From Gari tellinella (taxonomy: Eukaryota; Mollusca; Bivalvia; Cardiida; Psammobiidae): a DNA stretch of 64,000 nt. Shown piece after piece: positions 31,179-41,346 of the stretch. Both the position numbers and the translations under genes were made by a program. Numbering within the stretch: position 1 is the stretch's first letter; the number at the start of each line of letters is the position of its first letter. The stretch covers positions 33,879,193 through 33,943,192 of the forward strand of contig OV277871.1 in assembly GCA_922989275.2 (NCBI GenBank). The letters are read 5' to 3'. The notes beneath the pieces are model-generated. The model saw only the letters and a list, made by a program, of their open reading frames with translations. It was not told the origin of the DNA and made no database searches.

Positions 31179-31235
31179 CTCCCGGAACGTGGGTAGTTGT
31201 TCCTTACAGTACGAACATTTGTACAGGTCCATAAT
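31179..31235 (-). other. Possible exon with zinc-finger-like peptide
   Basis: 57 bp with acceptor atttattttttacag and donor gtaatt; open frame IMDLYKCSYCKEQLPTFRE has a C-x2-C pair. It lies inside the 3.1-kb inverted-repeat element and would disturb a spectrin repeat if spliced into the plakin mRNA between exons 1 and 2. It may be a relic of the element's own gene, or chance. Confidence 0.3.
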
Positions 31236-31521
31236 CTGTAAAAAATAAATGACAATGTACAGAATATATACTTGTACAAATCAAACAGCCGTCGATTTCG
31301 ATGTAGATTTAAGCAAGTTGCCGTACACTGGATTGAAAGGCTTTAGCAATATGCCGTTCACTAGCGTAGCAAGTTGCCGTACACCTAACCAAATTTCATT
31401 TCGGGTTTTTAAAGCACATACGTCAAAACAATAGTAAAAGTTTCATAATGTCAATCAAGATAGCATAAATTACTCGTATAACATGAATAGATCTCTTATA
31501 CAATTATTAAAAACAAATTAC

Positions 31522-31786
31522 AATGATATTATGTCAGCAACAGTTGTTATTTACCGGTACCAGGCAGCTTGTTTATACGTCTTACGAGAGGTTCTCTCGG
31601 TAAAACTGAAATGTTATGACATCAGCATGTTCCAGAAACAACTCGCTTTAATATAGTATTATTCTACATATTGATCATAGACATGTAGTTTTAGAAAATC
31701 ATGAAAACATACCTGCACTGCAGAGCGATCTGCTAAAAACTCTCGACTCGCTGGTACCAATATCCTGTGTACGGGTATACACAGTG
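31522..31786 (-). repeat. Right terminal inverted repeat of the 3.1-kb element
   Basis: Ends in CACAGTG at 31780-31786, the exact complement of the left tip. Confidence 0.85.
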
Positions 31787-31791
31787 ACTGC

Positions 31792-32871
31792 ACTTTCAGC
31801 ACAGATGTATTCGACCAAGTCATACAACATTGTGTCGACATTCACGAAGACCAAAACCTAAGATTAAAATTTTATCGATTTCGGACATTACCAACACAAT
31901 AAAAACTCACTCAAAGGACTTTCGTCTTGACACAAAACCGGCAAAAATTATGACATATATTGTAAAAACAACCCTAAAAAGTAAAAATGGACCAGAATAC
32001 AATGAAAACTAGAATTGTCCATTTCAGGTTTCAGGGAGGAAAAGCTAAACTTAATATTAACTTAATCAAGGACTTAATTATATATGTGCATACATAAACA
32101 AAATGCCAGCATCAGCTTAGGAGTTGGAAGGTAGCGGGTTTGATCGCCAGTTGCAAACCAGTGCCGTAATATTGCTAGGAGCAGCTCTCTTTGGGGTCTA
32201 CATTTTGTGCAAATTGTCAAAAGGAGGCATTGTAAGGTAAAGGGTTGAAAAGAGATTTATTTAAACTTTGTTAAACTAACAAAAGGGCGTTTTGGACGTA
32301 AAAGGATCCTAAAGTCGTCTGAAATCGTTACCGTAAGATCGCTATAATTGATACAGTATAGTCGCTATAATCATTCAGATCACCGTGTAGTCTGATTCAA
32401 TAAACAATACAGTTTCAGTTTCATCAGTGCAGCACTTTGAACGTGGATATTTTATTAAATCTCACAGCTATTGTGGTTGTACTGCTATCTAAATAAGGAT
32501 ACATAATTTTCTCAAGTTTTAACGCCCGATTAGATGTCAGGATGTTTATAAACTGCATATATGACACGTTTGTAAACACGGCCTCGTGTAAACATTGCCA
32601 GGTATTTATTGATGTAATGGAAATATTTTGTTTGGAAAGCTTGATAACGGAACAATGACAGTCAGGTAAATATCTTAAATCAATGCACAATATAATGTAC
32701 GTTTGCTTTTCTTAGTGATCTACTTAGAAAACAAGGAAAACAGATGAAAACATGTCCGCGTGTCGCACTGAATCGACTGACTCCTTACAAGCTAGTCGCA
32801 AAATCTAGCCATCATACAGTTCGTTTATACACTGTGAGTACGGTGAACACCGGAGAAGACCCTGTGCCCTA
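31792..32871. other. Intron; weak tRNA-SINE-like box at about 32113-32150
   Basis: CAGCTTAGGAGTTGGAAGG and GGTAGCGGGTTTGATCGCC recall pol III A and B boxes, but the spacing is too short. Otherwise nothing recognised. Confidence 0.35.
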
Positions 32872-33117
32872 CAGTGGAGAAAACGTTATTCTTTCCCGTT
32901 TAAACGCAAACGTACGCAAACGCAAAGCCCTAAAACGTAGAAAAGTACAACTTTTGGACAATTCTGATAGTTCATGTTTATCTTGGTGGCAAACAGTTTG
33001 GAGCCTGATCAGACGCCGGGTTACCCGGCGTCTGATCTGGCTCCAAACTGTTTGCACTGCAAATAATAGTTTTAGCGTAAACGCGTTTATTAGGAAAGAA
33101 TAACGTTTTCTCCACTG
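32872..33117 (-). mobile_element. Family A MITE, full length
   Basis: 246 bp, both ends of the AAAACG type, TA flanks. Confidence 0.9.
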
Positions 33118-33126
33118 TATCTTGTC

Positions 33127-33196
33127 CAAAACTGTTTTCATAAGCGTGTAAGCATAAGCGCGTTTATTTGAAAAGAATAACGTATTCTCCTCTGTA
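33127..33196 (-). mobile_element. Family A, terminal fragment
   Basis: AAGCGCGTTTATTTGAAAAG, AATAACGTATTCTCCTCTG. Confidence 0.65.
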
Positions 33197-33706
33197 TTTC
33201 TCTTTTAAAATTTAAATCAAGAAAAATAATATGGAAAAGTTAAAATCAAATCGAATAGAAAACCAGATTAAACACTTCAAATGTCAATCTGTTTATTCAT
33301 GTTGTTTCCTTGTTTTAAAATAGGCAACCACATTAATACATGTAATAGAGTTTCATATGAAACAGCGAGCAATGCAAACCTTCATTCTTTATTAGACAAA
33401 GCGTTTTCATAGCATCTGATCTGGATCCAAACTATTTGCAAAGTCGACTTGAGACGAATATGACAATGAAAAGGGTACCCTTAAGTTAATATACACGATG
33501 AGTTTGGGCTTAACTTTATAGGGTTCAATGAACTTATTTTGTGATGTTTTACGCCTACTATTGAATGAAAATAACCTTGGGGTTTATTATTTACGCTTTA
33601 TCAATTAATTTGACAAAGTTAAAACGACTTAGTTTATCTGTTACAATCAATGTTGATGTTGTGTTTTAACTACATGTAGTGTCATCGACCTTTTTACTTT
33701 ATGCTA

Positions 33707-34085
33707 CAGTGGAGATTATTTTCTTCCCCGTGTTCACTAAACGCAAGTGCAGCGCACTGAAGTGTATAAAAACATATCATTTAAAGTCTAAACTTTTCAA
33801 ATGCACATACAAAATGTAGAAAGCTTTACCTTAAATCACGTTTTATTTAAATCATATGAGTAACACCTCATAGTTAAATCTTCATCAAAACATGTATAAA
33901 AACAGTTGCAAATGATGACAATTATTTTTACTCGTGATGGCAAACAGTTTTAAACCTGATCAAACGCAGGTTAATCCGGCGTCCCGTCTGGCTCTAAACT
34001 GTTTGTAGATGGTATCAAGTTTTAAAATGACAGATTTTAGACAATACTTAACTATTTATGTTAATCTGAGTGGCAAACAGTTAAA
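33707..34085 (-). mobile_element. Family A-related, highly diverged
   Basis: CAGTGGAGATTATTTTC start; hairpin at 33940-34005 (GGCAAACAGTTTTAAACCTG); then a repeated ATCTGAGTGGCAAACAGTT fragment. Probably two overlapping old copies. Confidence 0.5.
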
Positions 34086-34219
34086 CCAAACTAACATCGA
34101 AAGTATGTTTTAGCTAAACATGCCTAAAAACAAAAACAGCAGACAATATGTTTGGAGTAAACGGTATAATAATATAAGCATTAACAATTTCATGATCAAA
34201 TTTGTCTCGAGTTTTTTTA

Positions 34220-34672
34220 CCCCTTCAGCGCCATCGTGTCGTTTGCTTTAATATTGTTGTATGCAATATCGTTTCAAAGTTAGATTCAATGCAATATGAC
34301 TGACGAAAATTTCGAAACGAGTGTCAAATAGTTTGGGTCTTGATAACGCGTAACGCGACGTCTGATCAGGACCCAAACTATTTGCAAACGCGCTTAACCC
34401 TTTACCCAATAGCCTGTTTCTAGTTTTGAAAATAGGAGACTACTTAAAGTAGGTTGAAAGTAAAGCAGAATGCACCGTAACGCGCATTCTGTTTTACTTT
34501 CAGCCTGCTTTAAGCCTGCTTGCTAGATTAAAGGAAATATTACTTATGATACATATTCATTTCTGTAGAGATCTATATTGGAACTATTTTCTTCAGCGGA
34601 TGAATAAATTGAATGCGCTAAAAGGCGCTTCTATGAGGGAAATGGTTAGTGGCGTCATTGAGAGTGATAGGG
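34220..34672 (+). mobile_element. Family B MITE interrupted by a family D MITE
   Basis: Left part CCCCTTCAGCGCCATCG ... hairpin 34320-34386 ... GCGC; right part GTGGCGTCATTGAGAGTGAT AGGG before TTAA. The two parts abut the inserted D copy at TTAA (34394) and TTAG (34646). Confidence 0.8.
34398..34645 (-). mobile_element. Family D MITE nested in family B
   Basis: CCCTTTACCCAATAGCC ... hairpin GAAAGTAAAGCAGAATGC ... GGCGCTTCTATGAGGGAAAT GG. Left flank TTAA, right flank TTA(G). Confidence 0.82.
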
Positions 34673-34743
34673 TTAACAGGGTTGATGTGATCATTCGATC
34701 ACATGATAAACGAGGACCGCCCACGCTAAACTAACAAGCATAC

Positions 34744-34800
34744 CTTTCGCTCTTCTAACCAGTCTAAACACCGACTGACTTCTGTTTCTGCCATTCTTTT
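34744..34800 (-). CDS. Plakin exon 1 of those certain in this window
   Basis: 57 bp, phase 0 at both ends, acceptor gtattttcag and donor gtatgc. It encodes KRMAETEVSRCLDWLEERK, an A-helix with the DWL core of spectrin repeats. It continues in frame into exon 2, where WLEERK to GFGGNS has the usual A-to-B loop length. Upstream coding exons must lie at higher coordinates or outside the window. Confidence 0.75.
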
Positions 34801-34957
34801 CTGAAAATACAAAAAGAAATATATTCAATGATGTGAATACCCTTTTAGAAACTCTTTAACTGGGTGTGTCGTATTAGATGATACATTAACATACATGTAC
34901 ATGTATCTGATTAAACATTAATACAGTATAGGGAATGTGTTATCCTTTCCCGTTTAA

Positions 34958-35416
34958 CCCTTTATCCCCATACAGTGGAGAATGTGTTATTCTTTCCCAA
35001 TAAACGCGTTTACGCTAAAACTATTATTTGCAGTGCAAACAGTTTGGAGCCAGATCAGACGCCGGGTAACCAAGATAAACATGAAATATCAGAAATGACC
35101 AAAAGTTGTTTTTTTCTACGTTTTAGTGCTTTGTGTTTGCGTACGATTGCGTTTAAACGGGAAAGAATAACAGATTCTCCACTGTAGAAGCGCCTTTTAG
35201 CAAATATGATTTATTTCTCCGCTGAAGAAAATGGTTCCAATTTAATCAGTCATGAATAAATATTATAGGGAATATTTTCTATATTCTAGTACTGGATAGC
35301 CTTAAGCAGGCTGAAAGTAAAGCAGAGTGCGCCTTAAGGCGCATTCTGCTTTACTTTCAACCTAATTTAAGTAAACTCCTATCTTCACTACTAGAAAAAG
35401 GCTATCAAGTAAAGGG
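34958..35416 (+). mobile_element. Family D MITE in the nest, itself split by family A
   Basis: CCCTTTATCCCCATA ... GAAGCGCCTTTTAGC ... hairpin GAAAGTAAAGCAGAGTGCGC ... GTAAAGGG, with TTAA at 34954-34957 and 35417-35420. Confidence 0.88.
34973..35184 (+). mobile_element. Inner family A MITE of the nest
   Basis: Ends intact. TA is duplicated relative to the empty sequence CCCCATAGAAGCGCC seen in the D copy at 38846. The right hairpin arm is deleted at a short ACC repeat (GGGTAACC-AAGATAAAC). Confidence 0.92.
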
Positions 35417-35788
35417 TTAAACACAACTAAACGCAAACGCGATACAATAAAGTATACAAAATGACAGGATTTTAAATACGTTGATTATTTTTATTTTAAT
35501 GTGAGAATTAACCAGTCTTTGGTCTCATCAGATGCCCGGTTACCCATTTGTTTGGAACGCACATACATGCGTTTACATGTCATATAATTCGGAAATAAGA
35601 TTTTCTTCACAGTTTTCATCTCAACAATATCTGTTGCCGTTTTATCGATATACGTCTGCAAATAAATCCATGTATCCTTTATTTGTTTCCTTTGAATCTA
35701 TAGCATATTTCTCTTTATCTACATTATACTACATGATGTTGAAATGTAAAAATATGTATGGATGTAATATATGTGAATAAAATTATTG

Positions 35789-35826
<38 letters not shown>
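35789..35826 (+). repeat. Poly(A) tract
   Basis: About 37 A residues directly followed by a pyrimidine-rich tract. Possibly a retroposition tail, though no retroposed body is recognised before it. Confidence 0.9.
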
Positions 35827-35829
<3 letters not shown>

Positions 35830-36036
35830 TTCTCTTTATCTGTCTATCTATCTCCGTCTCTCTCTATCTCTCTCTATATCTCACTCTGGCTCTCTGACGC
35901 ACTCTGTCTGTCTGTCTCTCTCTCTCTCTGTCTCTCTGTCTCTCTCTGTCTCTCTCTCTGTCTATTTCTGCCTCTCTCTCTCTCTTTCTTTCTTTCTTTC
36001 TCTCTATCTATCTATCCGACACTCCCTCTCTCTCTG
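35830..36036 (+). repeat. (CT)n / (CTGT)n / (TATC)n microsatellite
   Basis: Mixed TCTC, TCTG and CTAT repeats. Apparent Ser/Leu/Cys-rich ORFs here are artefacts. Confidence 0.95.
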
Positions 36037-36049
36037 TGTATATGTCTTT

Positions 36050-37090
36050 CTGTCTACTCAGTGTACTCTATTACACTTTCCACCAGTTCATTTATTTTTC
36101 ACAAGAATCATGTTGGCGAGCCGTCAATCATACGAGTCTTATCAAAATTCAATTCTTCCCAGCTACACTGTACTAGAACTTAAAAAGAAATTAAACCTGA
36201 CTTTCCTTTTATAGTTTTAAACCTTGCAGTGTGGAGTCATTATATTTACAACGGGTGCACACGATAAATTATCAATTTCTAAACCACATAAATCATTAAA
36301 CGAGTGCACAATAAATTATCCTCCCATTAAAACCCCGTAATAAAACACTGATTGCTAAAGTTGCTGTAGTGCAGAGAAGCAAAACGTGGAAAGGAGAAGA
36401 TCAACTTAGCACAAGGCTTCTGATATAATAAACAAGAAATATCTTTAAAAAAGATATTCGGCGGAATGAGTGGTTGAATTAAGGCTATATAGATGAAATT
36501 GGGTGGGCAAAATTAAATGAAATTGAGGTTTTCAAAGAATTGTAATATCTTGGATTGAAAAGCAAAAAAAATTGAAACAGTAACTTTTATTTAAAATGCA
36601 AAACTATCATGTACAGAAATGCAAAACAGAACAATAATTTAACTCATATCCTAGCTGATGGTAGGAGATCCTCACATTTATCTATTGTTCTATATATCAA
36701 ACTTCATTCATAGAGTTTCTTGAAACAAACTATAGCATACACAAATGTACAGATACAACAGTCTGCTGAACTTCGACTGCCACTCTTGTAAAAAATGATG
36801 AAACAACACGATTGTGTTTAACTCACTTGAGGCCATTAATTTTATATATAATATTGCTTTAAATGTATGGTAAATGTGTACAAATAGTTAACAATTCAAA
36901 CAAATTGGTAGTAAACAATTACAAAACACCTAGCTTCCTCTGTATATCTATAAAAAGATTTCAGATGTCATATCTTAAAATAGAAGTATAATTGCATCAT
37001 CCCAGTGTAAACAGTGCAGTCTGTATCTCTAAATTTTACACTCACAGTCCACATCTGGTAAAACTGTAATTGGACATAGACCAGCCTACA
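36050..37090. other. Nothing recognised
   Basis: AT-rich, no family copies, no exon with fitting splice phases. Confidence 0.5.
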
Positions 37091-37277
37091 GGGCTCCAGA
37101 TAAGAGGGAGTAAACTAAACAAATCACATTTTTTCACTCCTTTCAGCACCAAACCCTATGGTGTTACCACTCATTTTTCTTGTCTCGAAGAGACAAATCA
37201 AATGTATAGTGACACCACAGGGTTTAATGCACAAATAAAGATTTTAAGTTTTGAAATAATTCCCTTATCTGGAGCCC
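37091..37277. mobile_element. Family H MITE, 187 bp
   Basis: Inverted ends GGGCTCCAGATAA and TTATCTGGAGCCC. Internal hairpin CCCTATGGTGTTACCACTCA with complement near 37208; loop TTGTCTCGAAGAGACAA. Confidence 0.8.
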
Positions 37278-37428
37278 TGGCTACTATCCAATCAGACTAT
37301 TCAGTTTCAACAGGTGCTCTTAATTCTAAATTTCTGATCAAATATTATTGGTTGAAATGTGTGGCCAAATAGAAAGTGTGGCTAAATAGAAACCAGTCAG
37401 CTCCGCCGAAAAAATGTACATACTCGTA

Positions 37429-37669
37429 CAGTGGAGAAAACGTTATTCTTTCCCAATAAACGCGTTAACACTAAAACTATTATTCCCATTGCAAACTGTT
37501 TGGAGCCAGATCAGACGCCGTGTGACCCGGCGTCTGATCAGGCTCTAAACTCTTTGCCACTCAGATTAAAACAAAAAATCAGAAAATTAATGTCAAAAAT
37601 GGTAACTTTCTACATTTAAGCGATTTGCGTTTCGTTTGCGTTTAAACGACAAAGAATAACGTTTTCTCC
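37429..37669 (+). mobile_element. Family A MITE
   Basis: Left end CAGTGGAGAAAACG; right end GTTTTCTCCCATT decayed; hairpin complete with small changes. Confidence 0.86.
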
Positions 37670-37878
37670 CATTTTCGCCTATGTGGGATAGAGATATTCC
37701 CCATGTGGAATGACTCTATCCTCCATACCACGTGACGTCTTTTACTGTTTGCCCAGCTTTATCACAAGCGCTGCATGACGCGGGTAACTAAATGACAACG
37801 TCAACGTTTTGGCGGAAAAAAGTGCACACAAACTGCCATTATTTCGTTATTTGTATAATGTTTTAATGATTTAAATAG

Positions 37879-38052
37879 GAGAAAAAAAATCCACCATTCG
37901 TTTAGTTGATGTAGGATAGGATTTTCTCCCCCTCGGGTCAGAAATTTCACGCAGGGACTCGGCAAGCCTCGTCCCTGCATGAATTTTCTGACCCTCGGGG
38001 AGAAAATTCCTATCCTACATCAACACTCATGGTGGATTCTTATATTCTCCAC
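37879..38052. repeat. Family I foldback
   Basis: Inner arms TTGATGTAGGATAGGATTTT ... and complement; outer arms AATCCACCAT and ATGGTGGATT; loop ACTCGGCAAGCCTCGT. Arm length about 55-80 bp. Confidence 0.85.
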
Positions 38053-38105
38053 TTTTACAGCGGAGAATATGTACATGTACAGTAGTTATATTCGATCCTG
38101 TTTAA

Positions 38106-38279
38106 CACTTTCGGCGTCAAAATTATCGTGAAATGTGTACCCCATCGCCGCTATAGTCTCTTTTGTTTTAATATTGTTGTCTGCAATGTCATTTCAAAGT
38201 TAGATTTAAGGTAGTCTGACCAGGATCCAAACTGTTTGCAAAGGCGCTTTTAAAAATGGCGTCATTGACAGTGAAAGGA
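38106..38279 (+). mobile_element. Family B, left hairpin arm deleted
   Basis: TTAA-CACTTTCGGCGTC start, ATTGTTGTCTGCAATGTC, then only the right arm CAGGATCCAAACTGTTTGCA and GGCGTCATTGACAGTGAAAGG. Confidence 0.72.
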
Positions 38280-38299
38280 CCAAAGGAAGCTAAATACAA

Positions 38300-38480
38300 G
38301 TGTCATGAAATAGGGTGTAGAAAATAACAACTGTTGAAAGTTCAGACGTATACATGCTTTAAAAACCATTAACAGTTACTATTAATTTTAATCTGCTGAG
38401 TGACAAATAGCTTTGAGCCTGATCAAAACCCGGATTTTCCGGCGTCTGATCTTGCTCCAAACTGTTTGCAATTGACGCAC
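38300..38480 (-). mobile_element. Family A, hairpin and flank
   Basis: TTTTAATCTGCTGAGTGACA, degraded hairpin (CAAAACCCGGATTTTCCGGC), GTTTGCAATTG. Confidence 0.65.
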
Positions 38481-38498
38481 AATGTATGTGGTATTTAA

Positions 38499-38702
38499 CC
38501 CATTTGTGCCCACGATCCCATATATGGGACATATGCAAGCAGTGTAGATTCTGATCAGAGACTACACTGTTTGCTGATAGAAATTTCAATAAAACAATGA
38601 AAATGAAAATTGTGACCAGGTATCCCTTTGATAAAAAAAAACTGGACTAATCCAATAAATAAACATGGAAGAATCCACCGGGCGTAAATGGGTTAATGAG
38701 TT
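38499..38702 (-). mobile_element. Family C MITE with TTAA on both sides
   Basis: CCCATTTGTGCCCACGATCC ... shortened hairpin CAAGCAGTGTAGATTC ... GGGCGTAAATGGG, TTAA at 38495 and 38703. Reverse orientation of the copy at 11702. Confidence 0.85.
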
Positions 38703-38845
38703 TCACTTGGAGCACCCAGTTTGAATATGGCTATAGGACCAGACCATCGTTATCATTGCCGACTGAGGTCAAACCACTTCAACTCAACTTTATACATAGT
38801 ATAAATGTTACCTATCCTGTCAATCTCCACCTTATTGTACGTTAA

Positions 38846-39089
38846 CCCTTCCCCCCATAGAAGCGCCCTTTAGCGCATATAATTTATTCCTCCGCTGAAG
38901 AAAGTAGTTCCAATTTAATCAGTTATGAATAAATAGTACAGCGAATATTCTATATATTCTAGCACATAGAAGCTTAGAGCAGGCTGAAAGTAAAGCAGAA
39001 TGCGCACTAAGGCGCATTTTGCTTTACTTTCAACCTGCTTTAAGTGGTCATCTATCTTCAATACAAGAAATAGGTTATCAGGTAAAGAG
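38846..39089 (+). mobile_element. Family D MITE with TTAA on both sides
   Basis: CCCTTCCCCCCATAGAAGCG ... hairpin ... AGGTAAAGAG. Provides the empty site for the family A insertion at 34973. Confidence 0.86.
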
Positions 39090-39418
39090 TTAAGTTTATC
39101 GAAAATCGTCTGTAACACGAAAATAAGACATTGGCCCTACATGGTTTTAGAGTTGAGTCTGAGATCATTCTCAGGTATTTGATGTACAGTCGGCTGAGCG
39201 GTCATTCGGACTGAAAGTAGAGTAGTACTTGGCATATTACTTTTTTGTATTTTTTACTTTTGCTATTTGACCAATCAAATGCTTGAGAACGATATCACAC
39301 ACTTTTTGTTACATTATACAATATGCCATCATTATCATGTTAATTCTTAACCTATTCCCTGCTTCCACCTTACTTCGCAAGCATTTGCAAACAGTATGCC
39401 CAAAATCTTAATTTAAAA

Positions 39419-39711
39419 CAAGAGAGAAGACGTTATTCTTTCCCGTTTGAACGCGAACAAAACGCAAACGCATTGCCTTGAAATAGAATAAAAAACTTGT
39501 TTTAATTGCTTAACGTTCTATTTTATTTAAACGACAAGTAGACTGGAATCCAATCAGATGCGGGATTACCCGGTATCTCATCAGGCTCAAAACTATTTGC
39601 CACTCGTATAAAAATCGATAGTAATTTCAATGCATTTTAAAATCCATCATTTTATTTTTTGCGTGAAGGGTTTCGTTTGCATTTAAACGGGAAAGAATAA
39701 TGCCTTCTCCA
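39419..39711. mobile_element. Family A variant with two identical-type arms
   Basis: Left arm TTCCCGTTTGAACGCGAACA and right arm GTTTGCATTTAAACGGGAA are the same arm in opposite orientations; the AATAAACGCG arm is absent. Ends AGAGAGAAGACG and GCCTTCTC. Confidence 0.7.
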
Positions 39712-39754
39712 ATATCCGATCAACAATATTGTCTGTTTCAATCGTTGCATTCTT

Positions 39755-39968
39755 GAGCCCGTTTCATAAAACATCGTACGACAAAAACGATCGTAAGTCA
39801 AACTTTTAAAAAACATTTAATTTCTGATTTCTCTATCTAATCCTGTCTTGTGACATCTCTTTCGAATCGTCTTTTCAAGACGATTCCAGAGAGATTCACA
39901 GGACAGGATTACATAGAGAAGTAAATAACAATTGAGACTTTTATAATCTGACTTACGACAACATTTAC
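39755..39968. mobile_element. Family E MITE, right end lost
   Basis: GCCCGTTTCATAAAACATCG, hairpin TTGTGACATCTCTTTCGAA with complement, then TAATCTGACTTACGACAACA. Confidence 0.75.
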
Positions 39969-40019
39969 AACTTACATGTATCAAACTTACTACTTTCGCA
40001 ATTTGAACAGAAAAATCGT

Positions 40020-40110
40020 TTTAAAATGGCAAACAATTTCGTTTCCTACTCAGACGCCGGGTTACTCGACGTCTGATCTAAACCCAAACTGTGTTGCCAA
40101 ACCCATCAAA
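40020..40110 (-). mobile_element. Family A-type hairpin, degraded
   Basis: GGCAAACAATTTCG ... CAGACGCCGGGTTACTCGACG ... AACCCAAACTGTGTTGCC. Confidence 0.55.
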
Positions 40111-40205
40111 GGTTGCACAAGGCAGGAAGAGGACAAAGTCATCATGATCAGTTTTAAAGTATTACGTTTCACCTGAATTGCCCGCAATTATTTTATTACA
40201 TTTAA

Positions 40206-40411
40206 TCCCTTTCCTACATTAGCACAACTTTCATGGGCATTTGCAAACATTTTAGGTCCAGATCAGACGCCGAGTAACTCGGCGTCTGATCTGGACCTAA
40301 GCTATTTGCCATTCTTGTCGTTTTTTTCTCGTCAAAGTACCTAGAAATGGTTCCTAAACATTTAAAGCAGGCGATAATTTCTAAGCAGACGACATTTTGG
40401 CGGGAAATGTG
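40206..40411 (-). mobile_element. Family B variant
   Basis: CCCTTTCCTACATTAGC ... hairpin TTTAGGTCCAGATCAGACGC ... ACGACATTTTGGCGGGAAA; TTAA-like flanks. Confidence 0.7.
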
Positions 40412-40590
40412 TTAATGCCTTGCCCGGGGCTAGTGAGCATTCCTCTCGTATCGTGTAACCTTTAAATGAGATGACGGTTGTAAAACAGCTTTAAGTGAAT
40501 TGATAAATTTAAATTTATAGTCTCCGTTCCCTTTTGACTTCCGAAAGTGACGTATGCTTCAATAAAAGTGTTCGCTAAGTAATTGCTTAA

Positions 40591-40837
40591 CCCTTTCACT
40601 GCCAAATATTTCGTGAGATTTTACCCCTTCACGATCTCACTGTCGTCTGCTACTATTTTGTTGTCTGCAATGTAGTTTCAAAGTTAGCGATAAGGCAGTA
40701 TGAGTGAAGAAATTTCAAAACGAGTGTCAAACAGTTTGGATCCTGATCAGACGCCGTCAGACGCCGCGTTACGCGGCGTCTGATCAGGATCCAAAATGTT
40801 TGCAAACGTGCTTTTAAGCGTGACTGAGAGCGAAAGG
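40591..40837 (+). mobile_element. Family B MITE, complete
   Basis: 247 bp with TTAA at 40587-40590 and 40838-40841. Ends CCCTTTCACTGCC and GAGCGAAAGG. Hairpin core contains a duplicated GACGCCGTCAGACGCC on one side. Confidence 0.85.
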
Positions 40838-40977
40838 TTAACGACTTTGTCAATGGAGTGGTGGAGGAGATCCAAACAGATCTGGACCAGTATTAGCCTG
40901 CTTTAAACAACCATCTGTCTTCAAAACTGATAACAAGCTATGGGGTAATGGGTTAACATTTTAACAGTCAATTTTGT

Positions 40978-41214
40978 TGTCTGATTTAACTCCTTTACTG
41001 CTAATACGTCGCTCCTTAAAATCGTTGCCTAAATCCTTATTTCAAAGTAAGATTTAAAACTGTTTGGCCCAAAACAATACAGTATACGATTGTCAAACCG
41101 TTTTGGTCCAAACTGTTTACACAATTGAATTGAGTAGTGTATGGTGGTGAAACATTTAGATCTAAATCAGATCCCGAGTAACTTCTCATCTGATCAGAGT
41201 CCAAACAGTTGGTA
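40978..41214 (+). mobile_element. Family B fragments
   Basis: TAACTCCTTTACTGCTAATA, ATTTCAAAGTAAGATTTAAA, ACTGTTTGGCCC; then a separate degraded hairpin (TTTAGATCTAAATCAGATCC). Confidence 0.5.
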
Positions 41215-41346
41215 CAGTGGAGAAAACGTTATTCTTTCCCAATAAACGCGTCAGAATTGTCCAAAAGTTGTGCTTTTCTTCGTTTTAGTGTTTTGCGTTT
41301 GCGTACGTTTGCGTTTTAACCGGAAAGAATAACAGATTCTCCACTG
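41215..41346 (+). mobile_element. Family A, hairpin entirely deleted (132 bp)
   Basis: Both ends intact (CAGTGGAGAAAACG, CAGATTCTCCACTG). The sequence jumps from AATAAACGCG to TCAGAATTGTCC. Confidence 0.88.

Larger units (their letters stand above)
28699..31786. mobile_element. 3.1-kb element with 267-bp inverted ends (CACTGTG) and 5-bp target duplication
   Basis: Left arm 28699-28965 and right arm 31522-31786 are inverted copies (CACTGTGTATACCCGTACAC at both tips; GCTGCCTRGTACCGGTAAAT near the inner ends). The element is flanked by ACTGC on both sides (28694-28698 and 31787-31791). The 5-bp duplication and CAC-starting tip resembling a recombination-signal heptamer fit Transib/RAG-like transposons; a hAT with 5-bp duplications is the alternative. 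No transposase core is recognisable inside, so it looks non-autonomous. Confidence 0.78.
34924..35547 (-). mobile_element. Outer family A copy of a triple nest
   Basis: CAGTATAGGGAATGTGTTAT ... TTTCCCGTTTAA, then the family D insert, then AAACACAACTAAACGCAAAC ... ATGCCCGGTTACCC. The family A arm contains CGTTTAAACG, giving the TTAA into which D inserted. The right end is lost. Confidence 0.75.

Noticed and set aside
32100..32170. tRNA-derived SINE
   Set aside because: A- and B-box-like words are present, but spacing is too short and no tail or target duplication was found.
35758..36214. 141-142-codon ORFs with Lys runs and Ser/Leu repeats
   Set aside because: Translation of the poly(A) and CT microsatellite.
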